The position numbers were made by a program, and so were the translations under genes. Positions 1 through 12,122 of a stretch of DNA of 64,000 bases are shown piece by piece; the stretch's first letter is position 1, and each line of letters starts with the position of its first letter. Location of the stretch: positions 58,082,429 to 58,146,428 of the forward strand of contig OX485804.1 of the NCBI GenBank assembly GCA_950295325.1, read 5' to 3'. The notes beneath the pieces were generated by a model. The model saw only the letters and a program-made list of their open reading frames with translations, was not told the DNA's origin and made no database searches. Origin of the DNA: Polytrichum commune. Lineage: Eukaryota > Streptophyta > Polytrichopsida > Polytrichales > Polytrichaceae.

Positions 1-1
1 T

Positions 2-241
2 GATGAACCTGGACGATATGGCTTCAGAAGTGCAGGGTGGACAAGGTTTGTTCTAGAGCATTTTCTGGAAGAAGGTGACGTCTGTGTTTTTGACCTGCCA
101 GATCCGCAGCATTTTCATATTTTAGTTCACATTTTCCCTGTAGTGGAGCTTGTTGAGATTGCACCAAATGGATGGCAGAGTCACTACTCCCTAGCGGCAG
201 ATATACCCAATTCCAATGAGGTTTTAAAACGACCTCTGTAA
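2..241 (+). CDS. B3 domain-containing protein, 3'-terminal exon (partial)
   Basis: An open frame enters from the left edge and stops at a TAA at 239-241, giving the last 79 residues of a protein whose 5' exons lie outside the window. The stretch GWTRFVLEHFLEEGDVCVFDL-like (residues 12-32 of the visible part) matches the final strand-turn-strand of the plant B3 DNA-binding domain, where G-W-x-x-F-V precedes an E-G-D-x-C-x-F-x-L block. About 45 residues follow, with no recognisable domain. B3 proteins of the REM type bind DNA in the nucleus. Whether other B3 domains precede this one cannot be seen, so the subfamily is not assigned. The exon frame at base 2 is set by the protein similarity, not by a visible splice site. 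Confidence 0.75.
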   Translation, partial: DEPGRYGFRSAGWTRFVLEHFLEEGDVCVFDLPDPQHFHILVHIFPVVELVEIAPNGWQSHYSLAADIPNSNEVLKRPL

Positions 242-2792
242 CTTACCACCATAACTCCAATAAATTTTAGACCTTCATTGACTATGGTAAGTAGTGTGGG
301 CAGATGTGTACCAAGTGTGACTTACCCTGGGTGGCCCTACAGAATGGCCCACAAGAATATAGTGTGCAACCCTAGTAACACTTGTCATGGTCCCCAAACT
401 AGACCCATCTTCTTCCCATAGGGCTGGAAGTCTTTCAAATGCACACTGTTTTCAATCCAATATATATAATGTAACCTACAACATGGACCATTGATGTTAG
501 ATAGTGTAAGTTGAGAAATAGTGTGCACCCACAATGTTATCCCTATTGTTCTTGAAAATTGAGTTCAAAATGTGGCCCACAATATTACCATAATCATTGT
601 AGACGAACTTGTATCCCAAGGTTAATCCAAATCCGTCCCGCCACATTTAACACCCCAAAACATGATTTGGAGTTGGCAATATGTATTATCTCCCACTAAT
701 TATTTGTTTCGCATCCTAGGAGAAGTGGGTGCAGTCCTAAAAGTGACACTTTTATCATTTTGAGATATTACATATAGCTTTTTTATTTTATTTCGAGATA
801 GCAACCCAGAGTGACACACTTATTAGCTACATATGTACATATAGTTCATTGAATCCCCAAAACCAACATATCTCAACCTTGTAGGGACCCATGAGGCTCT
901 TGAGGGCTCCTTGGATTCTAAGCAATTCCATTCCTACTCCTTTGTCTATGGTGCCTACAAAATCTAGAAGAAAATTTGGGACACCTCACTTGCTATGAAA
1001 TCATTTGAGATGAAAACTCAAACTACCTTGTAATGCCAGCAATAGAAATGTCAAAAGGGTGCTTGCATCCATCACATCGGTAAGGTAAGTGGGCCTTATG
1101 TGGGAGTAATTCTTCTTCATTGGATATCTCTATTGGATCGGTATACTGTACAGCGGGAGACTAAAAAGACTTGTGTCATGCATAGATTGGACTATGTGCT
1201 CAAAGCAGAGACATCGTTATAGGTTTAAGAGTGAACACAAATGGCATGTGTGATCACTTAAAGAGGAAGAAAATCTTCACTTTGACAACATGAGGTCCAT
1301 GAAACTCTGATTTTGAAACTTGAAATAGTAATCTTTGTGATTTGCAATGGCTGACCGGATGAGTCAATTCTCGAACTTGAGTTTTGGTTTTTAGTCAAAA
1401 TGATGAACCCTGATCCCCAACAACACTTACTGAAGCTCAATATCAACTAGCCAACATTAGGCGACTTGCTAATCCGCTTGACATTCTAATCAACTTGATG
1501 AGGCCAGAACTAACCAATGAATGAATTGTCAAATGTAACTGTTAATGTGACCTTTAATGTCAAAGTCAGATGTTTATTTCAACCTTGGTAGTCATATGAT
1601 GGATCCTCCAAAAAGTTGTGGGAGGTTGGTATTTGGAATCCCCTTAACATCAGGCGACTTGCTAATCCACTTGATATTCTAATGAACTTGATGAGGCTAG
1701 AACTAACCAATGGACCTATTGTCAAATGTATATGTTGATGAGAAATATGTCAAAGTCAGATGTTTATTTCAACCTTGGTAGTCATATGATGGGTCTTCCA
1801 AAAAGCTGTGGGAGGCTGGTATTTGGAATCCCCTTAACTCACTGAAACGAATTGAATGCTGATACACTGCTTGAAAATTTCATGTACCAATAACCCAAAA
1901 GGAATTATTTGCCAAGTGATTTGATGGATACAGACACAGATTGAAGCATATGAATTGAAGGGTCCAGCTGACTCTACAAGAAGAAATGTATCATTGCCAA
2001 GAAATTCAAATCTCTTAAATATTCCGGGTTACAGTACCACGGGTTTTGAAGCTTGGGAGCTTGGAATCTGGTGTATGCAATACCCTAATGAGGGTTCTGA
2101 CCTACCTGTAATCTCATAAGAAAGGCGAGCATGACACAATCTTGGTACATGACATCCAAACTCAATGCATTTACATGGCATTTCCCCACCCCGAGCAGTA
2201 TCACCTTTCATAGCAAAATAAATTATATTGTGGGCACTCAACTATCATCGGGCATGACGAGTCCACAAATTTCATTGTATGTAAGTTAGAAATATATGTT
2301 TGCATCTCAATTTCTATACGATTCTTATCAGTTCCTGTCCATCAATTGGCAATATATCTTTGGAGCACATATCTTCTGTCCCAATGTTGGAACTTTGAAT
2401 AGCACTAATCTATCACATGAACTCTCAACACATCTCAGGATGAGAATATGTAGGTTTTCATGTTGCCTGCATTATGCACATTGTTTAGGAACATTCTATG
2501 CATAATACTTTGAAAATGAATACCTAATGAATCTTCCAATTCAGAAACTACGCTCAGAAAGTTGATGTTGCATTATCATAACATCATTCAGCCCCTTAGA
2601 CTGGTTCTCATTTCTAAAAGGACAACCATGACAGATTTGAGTTTTGCAGTCAATTGATTATTTTTGGTATTTTGATTTGGGCAGGAACTTGGATTTGACA
2701 TATTCTCTGCATTGATCCCTGGATGATTCCCCCCATAATATTCTCTGGGCCCATGAACCAGCCCATGTTATGGTCTTGTTTAATTTTCGGCA
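242..2792. other. intergenic, no gene seen
   Basis: Between the B3 stop codon and the GST stop codon I find no coding sequence. The short frames present have no recognisable similarity. The stretch is AT-rich and contains one direct duplication (1459-1838). It should hold the 3' ends of two convergent genes. Confidence 0.6.
1459..1838. repeat. two-copy tandem duplication, about 190 bp per unit
   Basis: The unit beginning AGGCGACTTGCTAATCC at 1459 recurs at 1652. Both copies run through the shared words GATGAGGC, GTCAAAGTCAGATG and ATTTGGAATCCCCTTAAC. The copies differ by scattered substitutions and a small indel. No coding potential is evident. Confidence 0.8.
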
Positions 2793-5700
2793 TTATATTT
2801 GCTGCTCTCCAGCTTTCAAGCGCTTGGCAACATCAAAGATCACTGTATGCACATCTGCAAAATGGGGCATGGTGGCATTCTCCACATCCTTCATCCATCT
2901 TGTGATCTTCTTCCGAGCTCCAAACAATTCTTTCTGCATGGCACTGTCGAGCACCTGCAAATGCATGCATTTACTCTTTCATCACACAATATCCTTCCCG
3001 GAGAAAGAATTACCCTGAACTTAAATCAAATCAAGTGACACCAACATGCAATCAAGATGAAATCCCAAATAACTTGGAGGAATTATAAACTTCCTGAATC
3101 AATCTGTCCAAGAGCAAAGTACAGGATATAATTGTCTTTCATACAAGAACATTACGTTACCACACTGCACTGATTCTCTGGTTACCTGAAAAAAACTTAT
3201 GAAATATATGTTTCTCCAGTTATAATCAATTATTTATCATATCAACTATAGTCCGCAGGACACTCCTTGTGAGCATTAAACCAGCTCCAAGTTGCAAATA
3301 TTGATTCTTTTCTGTACACAACTGAAGTTACATGAGAGCCATCCTTTAGGTCAATGGGACTTTTCCTCCAGAGTTGGTCCCCTGTGATTCTCCATTGGTT
3401 GTTTTGCATATGTTATCTATATTTTATTTTCATTTATGGTGCATGACCAAAGTTAGTGCTTGAATTTGAATGAAGATCAACCTATTTCAGTTCATTGAGG
3501 GCCATACTGACTTTAGCATCTCTTGGCATGCTGACGTGAGTTTGACCCCTCAATAAACTGAGAGAAAATGTTTTTCATACAAAGCTCCATACTATCTCCA
3601 AGGATGAACCTAAAACTCACCAAACATGGAGGGGTGTTTGGGGCGGTCACTCTTTGTAAGATATTAAGAATTACGTGCAAAAAAAAGGGTGTGGAATAAA
3701 ATCCAAAGGAGCAAATTTTTATAGAAAATTTAACATAAAAATAGGGTTTCATATTTTAGAGGATGTATTATGTATTTTCCAACAATATCCATATGGAATA
3801 TCTCATGAATATATGTATTGCTTCATAATCAACCTAAAAACACCCCTCTATTGCAAGTGGTTCACATCTCTACAAAAGAATTGCCTTCCCCAAGGAAAGA
3901 GTTGTATGCAAAATAGCCAACTCCCAACTAAAAAGCCAGGTGGGTTATATCCTCTTTGTGTCGATTATATCCTCTTTTCCGTTGATTGTTACATGAAAAT
4001 TTACCACCTTGGAAAAACGTGGGGAAAGTCGATAAAACCTTGTGAATGGGCCTATTTGGATGAACCTTTTCACCAAGTTTTGTTTTTTTTGTTTTTTTTT
4101 CCACTTTACCCCATGTCATGTAGTTCCTTGTGGTTCTTGTCTAGATAGAAAAGATCCATGACATTAATCTTGAAGTTGGGAGAGGAGTCGATTTAAAATC
4201 GTATATTATAGTACCTGTAGTTGTGTGAGCTCGCAAAGAAGACTCAAATCAGCTATGGACACCTCATCTGCATTTTGTAAAAATTTGCCTTCTCCAAGCA
4301 TCACTTCCATTTGATCAAGAGCCCGATGCAACGACGCTAGAGACTCTTCGGCCAATTTGTCATTTGCTTTGGGGAATACCTTCTCAAACATAGGAAGCTT
4401 GGCAAATACGCCATTGACCACCAATGTGGCTGTGAATTTTCACAACAACATCCCCCAATCATCAGCCACAAACATAATTCGTTCATCTTAAGATCCATCC
4501 ATTCCACCTATTTGGGTTGTTTTTATAGTAAATATTAAGGAGGTAGAAAGTGAGCAACTTGGATCAAGTTCATTGTTTATGGTATTTAGTGTCGCTCACC
4601 ATTTGGTGTTAAGTGATGCTATATATAGTTTCTTGCAACAGATTTCACTTATGACCAACAAGAGGTCTATTAAGCTGTTTGAAATGTTATAGACTTTAAA
4701 CATCTCTACTTGGTAAAAGCTCATGTTTTAAGTGAAAAGTTATAGCAATGGTGTAACTTCAATTAGTAAGTGACGTAATTACCATAAACAATGCAGTGAG
4801 ATTAGAAAGTTAAAGGAGGAGAAAACCCAAGGAAATGATGGGTAGAGAAAGTTGGGGTCCCTTTGAAGCACTTGTGATCCCCCACTTACATCAAAGACTT
4901 AAAAGTGAGTGGATTATATAAAGCATGAAACATATAAATATAAGTTCTATTGCCTATGAAGACATAAGTTCATTGGGACTAGGAGTAGAGAGAGCGGGTG
5001 CAGTTTGGATAGCACTTAAGTTACTTACATGCGGATTTGCGGAGGTTCATGTGATGCCAATCCAAGACACTATCAATGAGGGCTCGTCTTTGGGGATCTC
5101 GAGGGTACCTGAATCCGACAAGTCATCTCCCCTCAATGCTTTAGAATAAAATTCATAACATCCAAATACTACGGCAAATCATAGACTAATTTGAAAGGAA
5201 AAAATTAGGTCAATGACAGTCAATGCCAAGGCAAGCAAGACTTCAAAAACCAATCTTCAGTAGAAATTTGAGTAGCATAACATTGCTCATATAGCTATCC
5301 ACTATTTCCATGGGCCCTCGGACATGGACCGCATATTCCAACATAATCAAGTGGGATGCCGACATCTTTGTGAGTTCAAATTGAATTTGGGCTAGGGTCG
5401 GGGTTGGCTACTGCCAGCTAGCTGTACCAAAAGGAAATATATACCTCCTTAGCCATGTATAGTAGGCCTTGGGTCATTGCCTAGCCCGGGTGAGTGTACA
5501 ACTAGGTTGCTTTTAGGTCCTAGGGTGTACACCTAGATGAGCCCGGCTGCGCTTCCTCCAATGACATGAAATTGATTTTCAAGTCCGAGAAGTCAAAAGG
5601 TCAATGAGAGCCAACCTTGTTACCCTCCCACTCATGTGGGACCACTATCTCCCAACCACGGCTTGAAGCCAATGATTTCTATGACGCATAGATTGTTCCA

Positions 5701-8503
5701 ATGCGTATTAGTTCAGGCATACTTAGGCCCTTACCAGACGGCCGGCATGCACTTTCGCCGTGCAAGCTAGGAAAACATGTAGGCTCGCTATAGCCACTTC
5801 ACCCCAATCTCCCTAGAGGCACCACACGAGCGGCAGGAAGTTCCTCATCATTGACGACGACTAGGCACGGAGATTCGGCAAGAGAGGGCGGGAGAGAGAG
5901 CGGGAGAGGACGGTCTCGCTAGGCCAGGGGGTGGCCACCACTGGATTCCATGGGTTTCCAGTGGGAATCCCCTGGTAGTTCCGATGGCCTAAATTCTTGG
6001 ACACGTCATCACACCTCCCCTCATAATCCCGCTTGTGTGGTAAGCGGTAAGGCTGCTCGGCCAATCAGGGCCACTGGTTCATGGAAGTTGTCGGTGGTGT
6101 GGCAAGGGCCTAAATCTTTAGGTGTCAAGTCGTTAGGAGCCTAGTCATTCAAGTGTGACTGACATGACTTTTGTTGGGGGTTCTAGCAAAAAATCAAGTT
6201 GGCCCATGACACACCAAGTGACTTGTTGGAGAAGCTGCCATAGACATTGGGACATGCATGTGGCAAGCCTCGCCCAAGCCCATTACCCTCAAGTGTACAC
6301 ACCTCATCAACTGAGTAATGTTATGAGAATCATTGCAATGAGCACTTGATTATTAATGTAGTCAAATGTAAGAACTTTGAAATTTCTTTTTGCTTTTGGT
6401 CTCCGAGAATTCTTTGTGACTCACCAGTGATCAGCCACATTGCGTGTCGTTGCCAAGTAGCGCAAAATCGCATGGCTACAACAACATAACACTGTTAAGC
6501 TCCTTATGGGGTCACCCCTAGATGAGGAATAAAAGATCCTTGCAAAAAATATGATGGAGCGATTTTAGATGCATCAGGGTTGAATCCATCTTCTTGCTTC
6601 CTAGGGAGGCCACTTTCTGTAAGATATTAAAACCCATGTGCATAAGAAAAGGATGGAATTCAATTTATTGGAGTAAAGTTTATAAAACAAACAACATATA
6701 TATATATATTACATAGGTTACTAGAAAATTATTTTGAGAATATATTAGATATCGGTTCAAGAATATTCATCAAATAAATGAAATATTCCATGAATATGCA
6801 CATTATTTCATAAACCCCTTGAAGTACCCCTTCATCACACGTGGTTCATATCCCTACAAGGAATATTTTTTACCCCAAATATGTAGCTTGCCTAGGTTGC
6901 ATACTTAAGCAAAGAGGTTAACGTCATTTTTGGACGATGCAACTAAGCCTAATTTATAGTAGACTGCAGGATTTCATGTCATGTATTGAGCTGTAATACA
7001 GTGCGAATTAAACATCATTAGTGTTCATTCCATGACACATCAAATTCGAAGCTCTCACTCACCTCTCATTCAGCTTGAATCCATTATCGTCAATACATGG
7101 TACCAAGCCCATGGGGTTGATCTCTACACCGCCCAACAATTACAACTTATTAGCACATTACCAACTTCAGAAGCCAGCTTCAGCGTCCCTCCAAGAAAGT
7201 TCATAAAAGATCAAGGAGAAATAATTGCATAAGAATATCAAATGCTCACAGAAGAAAACACACAAATCAGTACAAGTTGTTTCTGGGTGTAAGATTCTGC
7301 AAGTCCTGTCCTGTTGCAGGCAGATAATTTCCATGTAGGATTCAATGGTTCTTAACCAGTAAAAAAATCTAAAACGTGGCAATTTCTTCCAGTTGTAATT
7401 ACTTTGTGTTGAACCTCCGTGTTAGGTATTCATTGGGATGTTTGATGGTGTCTGCTCAAAAATGTCTGTCTGCGGGCTCTTTGCACCTGAATCCACCAAA
7501 ATGTGGTTGTGGGAGAATATGGCACTGCCTTTTCAGAATGATTTTCTCCGTCTGCGGTAGATTGGTAAGGTAGATGTGCCTGAATCGGTTACTTGTCTTA
7601 ATCAGGCACCTATTTTTCAGTCGTATGCGGTTTGGTGTGGCTCTAAGAATGGATATCGAAAGGACTTCGGTTTACAAGAGATTGGAGTGCGTGTTCAGAA
7701 CATGATTGTTGATCTAGGCTCAACAGTCAACATAATTGGGGGACCTTTATGACCAGTTTAATGAGCATGAACCTCAATTTGATAATAGACCTACGATTCT
7801 CATATGAGCTCCAGTTATCAAGAGAAAAGTGGCCACGACCTCAATCTGGATTTGCTGAACATCTCGTACTAAGCTTAATCACGTGTTTCATATCCTGGAA
7901 GAAGTGGGTGAGTCAAAAGTAGTTACCGTTTAAGACCCATCTATCTTAAATATGTGTCTCTTGTAGTGCTTTGAAAATCCATTGAGGTGCTAAAAGGTTC
8001 ACTGTCTGTGCACATCAATATAATACTATATATAACATAGAGAGAGTTTTCAAATTCATCAAGAAATGCTCACTTTTGTACTCCGGCGTTCGAGTCTGGC
8101 CTGCTAGCACACTGATATTGATTTCCTGCACTTGAATGTTGGTAGTTCTGCACAGGAAAAACCCACCATTAGCCTGATCTGCCTGCATCTAAATAAGTCC
8201 ATATTCTTCACTAACACTACAGAAAACATTGTCTTTAGAGTCATATGGTAATTTATGTCATTGTGGTGACTTTTCTAGTGACACTTCTTCTGAATGAGTT
8301 TACAACTGCTGTCATCCCAACTTACTTTTAGTCCCCATGAAGCCAGAGTGTCTATTTATCTATCTATCTATCGAAATTACAGATTCATCAAAGAAGTGTG
8401 AAATTGATTACCTGCAGAAGATGGTGACGGCTCGAGCTGGCTGCGACCCTAGATCCACATACAGCTTCAATTTGCAACCTTCATGTGCACTGTGATCTGC
8501 CAT
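2793..8503 (-). CDS. theta-class glutathione S-transferase, 7 exons, 244 aa
   Basis: Exons in transcript order are 8503-8412, 8147-8074, 7123-7063, 6475-6425, 5108-5029, 4429-4215 and 2954-2793. All have GT donors and AG acceptors, phases close at every junction, and the total is 735 nt with stop. Theta GSTs conjugate or reduce electrophiles and peroxides with glutathione. The N-terminal thioredoxin-like domain shows S20 in the D-L-G-S-Q-P context (the theta catalytic serine), INPMGLVPCI (the cis-proline loop) and E-S-H-A-I (the glutathione gamma-glutamyl site). Then come D-H-W-Y-P, LDWHH and SIADLSLLCELTQLQ of the helical C-domain. The ATG at 8501-8503 is the first in frame. The second serine of the usual SQPSR is alanine here. 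The C-terminus reads EQQI and lacks the SKI-type peroxisomal signal of some plant theta GSTs. The fourth exon is only 51 bp. I see no break. Confidence 0.93.
3345..3560. repeat. dispersed repeat (GST last intron copy)
   Basis: This stretch shares TGGGACTTTTC, AGTTGGTCCCCTGT, CCATTGGTTGTTTTGCA and TTCATTGAGGGCC with 32588-32780 in an OSCA intron, and more weakly with 29544-29740. It looks like an old interspersed element without visible coding capacity. Confidence 0.6.
3650..3905. repeat. dispersed repeat, related copies at 6615-6880 and 12950-13110
   Basis: Shared landmarks are GTAAGATATTAA at the left and, further on, a CCAT(A)TGGA/TTCCATGAATAT block, CTTCATAA and CTACAAA/CTACAAGG. The family is also found at 6615-6880 in the third GST intron and at 12950-13110 in the last SDR intron. 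No termini or coding sequence were recognised. Confidence 0.55.
4567..4799. mobile_element. MITE-like element, diverged copy (family with 23884 and 41754)
   Basis: The two ends are imperfect inverted complements around CATTGTTTATGGT and TTAGTGTC...GTAAGTGACG. The interior matches the elements at 23884 and 41754 in the words CCAACAA, TTACTTGGTAA and GTGTAACT. The copy lies in the GST intron between exons 5 and 6. It is more diverged than its relatives and its ends are not exact. Confidence 0.6.
6615..6880. repeat. dispersed repeat, second copy in the GST gene
   Basis: This stretch is homologous to 3650-3905: GTAAGATATTAA, then AATATTCCATGAATATGCA, then ACCCCTTCATCACACGTGGTTCATATCCCTACAA. It sits in the intron between exons 3 and 4 of the GST gene and includes a short TATATATA run at 6695-6706. 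Confidence 0.55.
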
Positions 8504-8690
8504 TGCGCTTTGAAAAAAGTCGCGTTGAATCCCAGTTAACTGAGTACGATTTCACACTATTCTGGCAGCAGGACTCGAGCAAAGTTGAAGAACCTCAATT
8601 TAAAGCTGGTGTCACATGCAACCATGTAGACGGTGGTTATATACACCTCCTACAAAGCCAAGTGTTTCAGGCAATGAAGGGGGAGATCTG

Positions 8691-8900
8691 ACTGCTAGTT
8701 GCAGATGACAGTGGTTGAGTTTTGAGAAATTTCCGGCTGAAGTTCAAGACGTACGTCAGGAAAAGTACCCATCATTTTAGAGGAATCTAGGGAATGTACC
8801 TCAAATCAAAACAGAAAAACCGGAAGATCACAACATGTAAACCGGATGGACTTGAGAACACTAAGATTTTGACTGATTATGCCCAAAAGTGTCCCCAACA
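8691..8900. repeat. solo copy of a repeat arm (see 43884-44373)
   Basis: The segment from CTGCTAGTTGCAGATGA to GCCCAAAAGTGTCCCCAAC parallels each arm of the large inverted repeat at 43884-44373. Shared words include TTTTAGAGGAAT, GGAAGATCACAACATGT, GATTTTGACTG and TTATGCCCAAAA. It lies just upstream of the GST start codon, so it separates the start from the likely core promoter. Confidence 0.75.
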
Positions 8901-9068
8901 CTCATTGCAGGTCCCTTCACAGTGAGGTTCTGCCTGACTACCTCGCCCACATTTGATAATGAGTCAACCATTGGATATTGTGGAAAACCATAGAAAACAA
9001 TAACCACGTCCTCATCGGGTCAACACACTTTTCAGGTTCAAGTTTGGTAGCTGGTAGCCGGCGAGCTG

Positions 9069-9086
9069 CACGTGGCCTAATATAAG
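9069..9086 (-). promoter_or_regulatory. G-box (CACGTG) next to a TATA-like box, candidate GST promoter
   Basis: CACGTG at 9069-9074 is followed, on the plus strand, by TAATATAAG at 9078-9086, which reads CTTATATTA for the minus-strand gene. The pair is about 570 bp upstream of the GST ATG. The intervening repeat insertion could explain the distance. This is a motif-only call. Confidence 0.3.
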
Positions 9087-9099
9087 GTGCGTTGGTCTA

Positions 9100-10180
9100 G
9101 TTTGCAACTACACGTTTTCATCTATCTAGTGTGGGGACAGTATTTAGAAAGGAAACCGGTCTATTCAATGGCTCTTGACCCATCCATTGGTTAGCTCCTT
9201 AGGCATTTTGAGTGGGTTTGAAGTAGCCCCACCCGACAATGTGGGTTGACTTGGGTTCGGTTTAGATTGCTGCAGTGGAGAGATGCACCGGTTGGTCAAG
9301 AATTTCAGACCAAGACAAGATTCTTTGAGGCAACGGTTAGAATGGCAAACAAGATGGAAGGACCAGGAAGAAATTGTTGAAGGAGTCTTGATTGGTTGTA
9401 GTCGCAACCAGAACCGACCGCGAAAGTCATGCGGACAACTTCACCAAGAGAAATCTACTGCACAAACTTCACCAAATGGTTTTGGTTTGGCCATAGTAAA
9501 AACCTTAACCCCCCCCCAAAAAAAAATCTTCACTTCAAACACTACCATCTTTCAGCATGTGCAATCAAAAATTCCAAGAACACATGCACGCATTCTTGTA
9601 GTGGTGTAGGACAAGATTTCAAGGTTGGAAATGCTTTAAAAAAAATTGTAGATAAAGAAATTGCATTTTTATTTTTTCTCTTTGGACCAAAAGTGTTAGA
9701 GTTTGAGTGTTTTTCGGAAAACATAATTATGGCATGTAAGGATGAAGAAGAGAAATCCCATATACACCGTTGAAAAAAAATAATAATACTCTTTTCTAGT
9801 ATATAGCACATACATTCTTCTTCTTCATCCTTTCAGAATTTATCCTCTTTTACATTGATTTAGATCATGGACGGTAGACAAGAGAAAAGCCCACTTGGTC
9901 TTGCGATATTTATGGTTATGAAGCATGTTATCATTTCGGTTATGAGTGCTTAGAAAACCATAATCTATTGGTAGAATGTTGCAATTATGGTGATGGCCTT
10001 GTTTGTATTTGAAAACGAAGAGAGGTTGGTATGAAAATTTGATTAGTTGAGTGGGTATGTGTCCCAATTTCTTCTTGGGTAGTATAATATGAATATGTTT
10101 CAAGAGCATATATGGGTGAGTAGACCTACATTTGCATACTTGTATCACTTGCATTCTTTTTGAGCAAGAAAGATACAAAG
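9100..10180. other. intergenic, no gene seen
   Basis: Reading frames here are short and unrecognised. The left limit of the transposase remnant that follows may extend back to about 10030, where RWYENLI-like residues appear, but this is too degraded to delimit. Confidence 0.5.
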
Positions 10181-10189
10181 TTGAGACCA

Positions 10190-10720
10190 TGTATTATAAC
10201 TGAAGATAGATGTATTCATGGACATAACATTGACTAGGGGTAATCCTTTGGGTACACTTGCTGATTTATACGGAATATCAAAATCGACTGCTTCAATTAT
10301 TGTTCAAAGACTTGTGAAAAGATGAGAAGGATTTTGAGAACCTTAATTTTTCGGAGTCCCACCTTAGGAATGATGAAGTAAAATTCCGCAAAATTAGAGA
10401 GTTTACATGGGATTCCATATAACCCTTGAGGTAGTAGATGGTAGCTACATCCCAATTATTACTTCAGCATAGATCTGCTTCATCTTATCATAGGAAAGGA
10501 TTTTATTCGGTATTACTACAAGGTGTGATGGACTATTGATATAAATTTGGGAATTATGATTTCAATAATTGGGCTAGAAGTATATATGATTGGACATTAT
10601 TTCATAAATCAGAAATTGGAAAGAAAACCATGCTTGGAGGTTTTTTTGCCACATAAACTCATGGAAATGCTACACATCTAATATATCTAGTAAGATTCAT
10701 CTTTAAAGGGAGAAATCTCA
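10190..10720 (+). pseudogene. decayed PIF/Harbinger-type transposase (DDE_Tnp_4 family)
   Basis: Frames on the plus strand, broken by stops and shifts, give in order GNPLGTLADLYGISKSTAS (the helix-turn-helix region of Harbinger transposases), VVDGSYIPI (first catalytic Asp, usual form D-G-T/S-H/Y-I), then RKGFYSVLLQGVMDY and YDFNNWARSIYDWTLFHKS, which fit the block before the second catalytic Asp. The expected G-S-x-H-D motif is degraded to an N-W-A-R-S-I-Y-D stretch. At least four stops interrupt the frame, so the gene is dead. Several TNA-flanked inverted-repeat elements elsewhere in the window are of the kind such transposases mobilise. That link is inference. Confidence 0.72.
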
Positions 10721-11145
10721 CTACCCACATAATCTTCCTCTTGGCTAAAAGTAAATGGAAGCTGCGAGTAACAACACTAAATATGAAATTTCATTGTCAC
10801 CAATTCTAGTTGTCTTGCTCAATACTAATTGTAAATTGCAGTGTAGTGTCACCAACACTAAATGTTAACCCATCATTATTTGTCATTCCTTGTAAATTCT
10901 TTTGGGGATTATAGATTTACAATGTTGAAATTACTGTCACTTACCAAGTGATTTTTCATTCAAGTTCAATCATCCATGACATTATTTCATCACAAGTTGA
11001 TGACAAGAGAAGGTAGGGTTTTGGCTAATGAATTAACTCATCCATCATCCATGACAATACTTGTTCAAAAGAGGTATCATCTGAAAAGTTGCCATAGTGA
11101 CATAAAATACCATGTGACACTAAATATCATATTTATTGTACTGTT

Positions 11146-11266
11146 CTCCCTCTTTAGTATGACACGTTTGAGAAACACACGAAAAGTCGTATTATGGAGG
11201 TGTCGTCTTCTCATTAATATGACAAATGGCATAAAATTGTCATACTATTGAGGGAATACAAAAACA
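11146..11266. mobile_element. short inverted-repeat element (about 120 bp)
   Basis: The left end reads CTCCCTCTTTAGTATGACA. The right end, reverse complemented, reads TTCCCTCAATAGTATGACA. The interior repeats TAATATGACA-like words. A related pair, CTCTTTAATATGACA and AAGAGGGAG, occurs at 11687-11758. The family was not identified. Confidence 0.5.
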
Positions 11267-12043
11267 TAAGTAATATGAGCTTAAAAATACATACAAATAT
11301 TCTCAAGAACCCTTGAAATAGGAGTGCAAAGACCTTTGGTGTTGCCTACCCAAGTTAGCAACTATCATCTTATTGAAATTCCCTACTAACTTTTGAGAAC
11401 TAATAATTTCATTAACCCCAAAATATAAAGAGTTCTCTAATAAGAAACTAGACAACATTGCGTGACGTTTAGCATCAAAATATTGGCGATACTAGATCAA
11501 CCGTGTACAAGGCAACATACTAGGTAGGAGGCCACTCTAGCCCTAACCATGTCCATTCTACACTAGTAACCCTAATTCTCATTAAGTTCCCAATGATAAG
11601 TGAAGTTCTCATGTAGTTCCCAAGTGAAAATAGATGTATTTTCAATGTACATAACATAGATGAAAAGAATTTTAGCACTTAACTACCTCTTTAATATGAC
11701 AAAACGGAGATTCTAAATGTCACATTATTGAGTGTTATAGTCGTATAAAAGAGGGAGTTTTGAACTAAAAATTTTGGTCACGCAAAAATGTGTCGTAATA
11801 TCAAGGGTGTCGTATTAACAAGCTTAGACTGTAGTAATTTTTAGAAGAAAATGCAGACCCACACACACTGAACTAATCTTTCACTCACAAACACACAAAC
11901 CTTCGCACAGGCTCTACAAGTAAGGAAGAGCGAGCGTTGAAGTGAAGAAGGAAGAAGTAGCCACCACAACAGGTTTTAAACATGACAAACTTTTAATCTT
12001 ACATTTTAAATTTGTTCACAAAAACAATATTTTAATTAAGATG

Positions 12044-12122
12044 GAGTTCTCCAGAGGCCAAGTTTCTTTTCCGAGGATTTGAGGTTGCCCAAGAAACTTG
12101 ACCTTGGAGAATTCCCCTAGCA
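12044..12122. repeat. hairpin-forming inverted repeat
   Basis: GGAGTTCTCCAGAGGCCAAG at 12044 pairs, with few mismatches, with the complement of CTTGACCTTGGAGAATTCCC near 12098. The 26-base arms are separated by about 25 bases. It lies downstream of the SDR stop codon. Nearby, 12274-12302 resembles the terminal repeat of the element at 46515-47509. Confidence 0.55.

Noticed and set aside
5251..5294. Candidate GST exon ending in a T-E-D-W sequence on the minus strand
   Set aside because: It could join the next exon in frame but could not accept the previous exon's phase. The exon at 6475-6425, encoding the S-H-A-I-L-R-Y block and D-H-W, fits both phases and the family.
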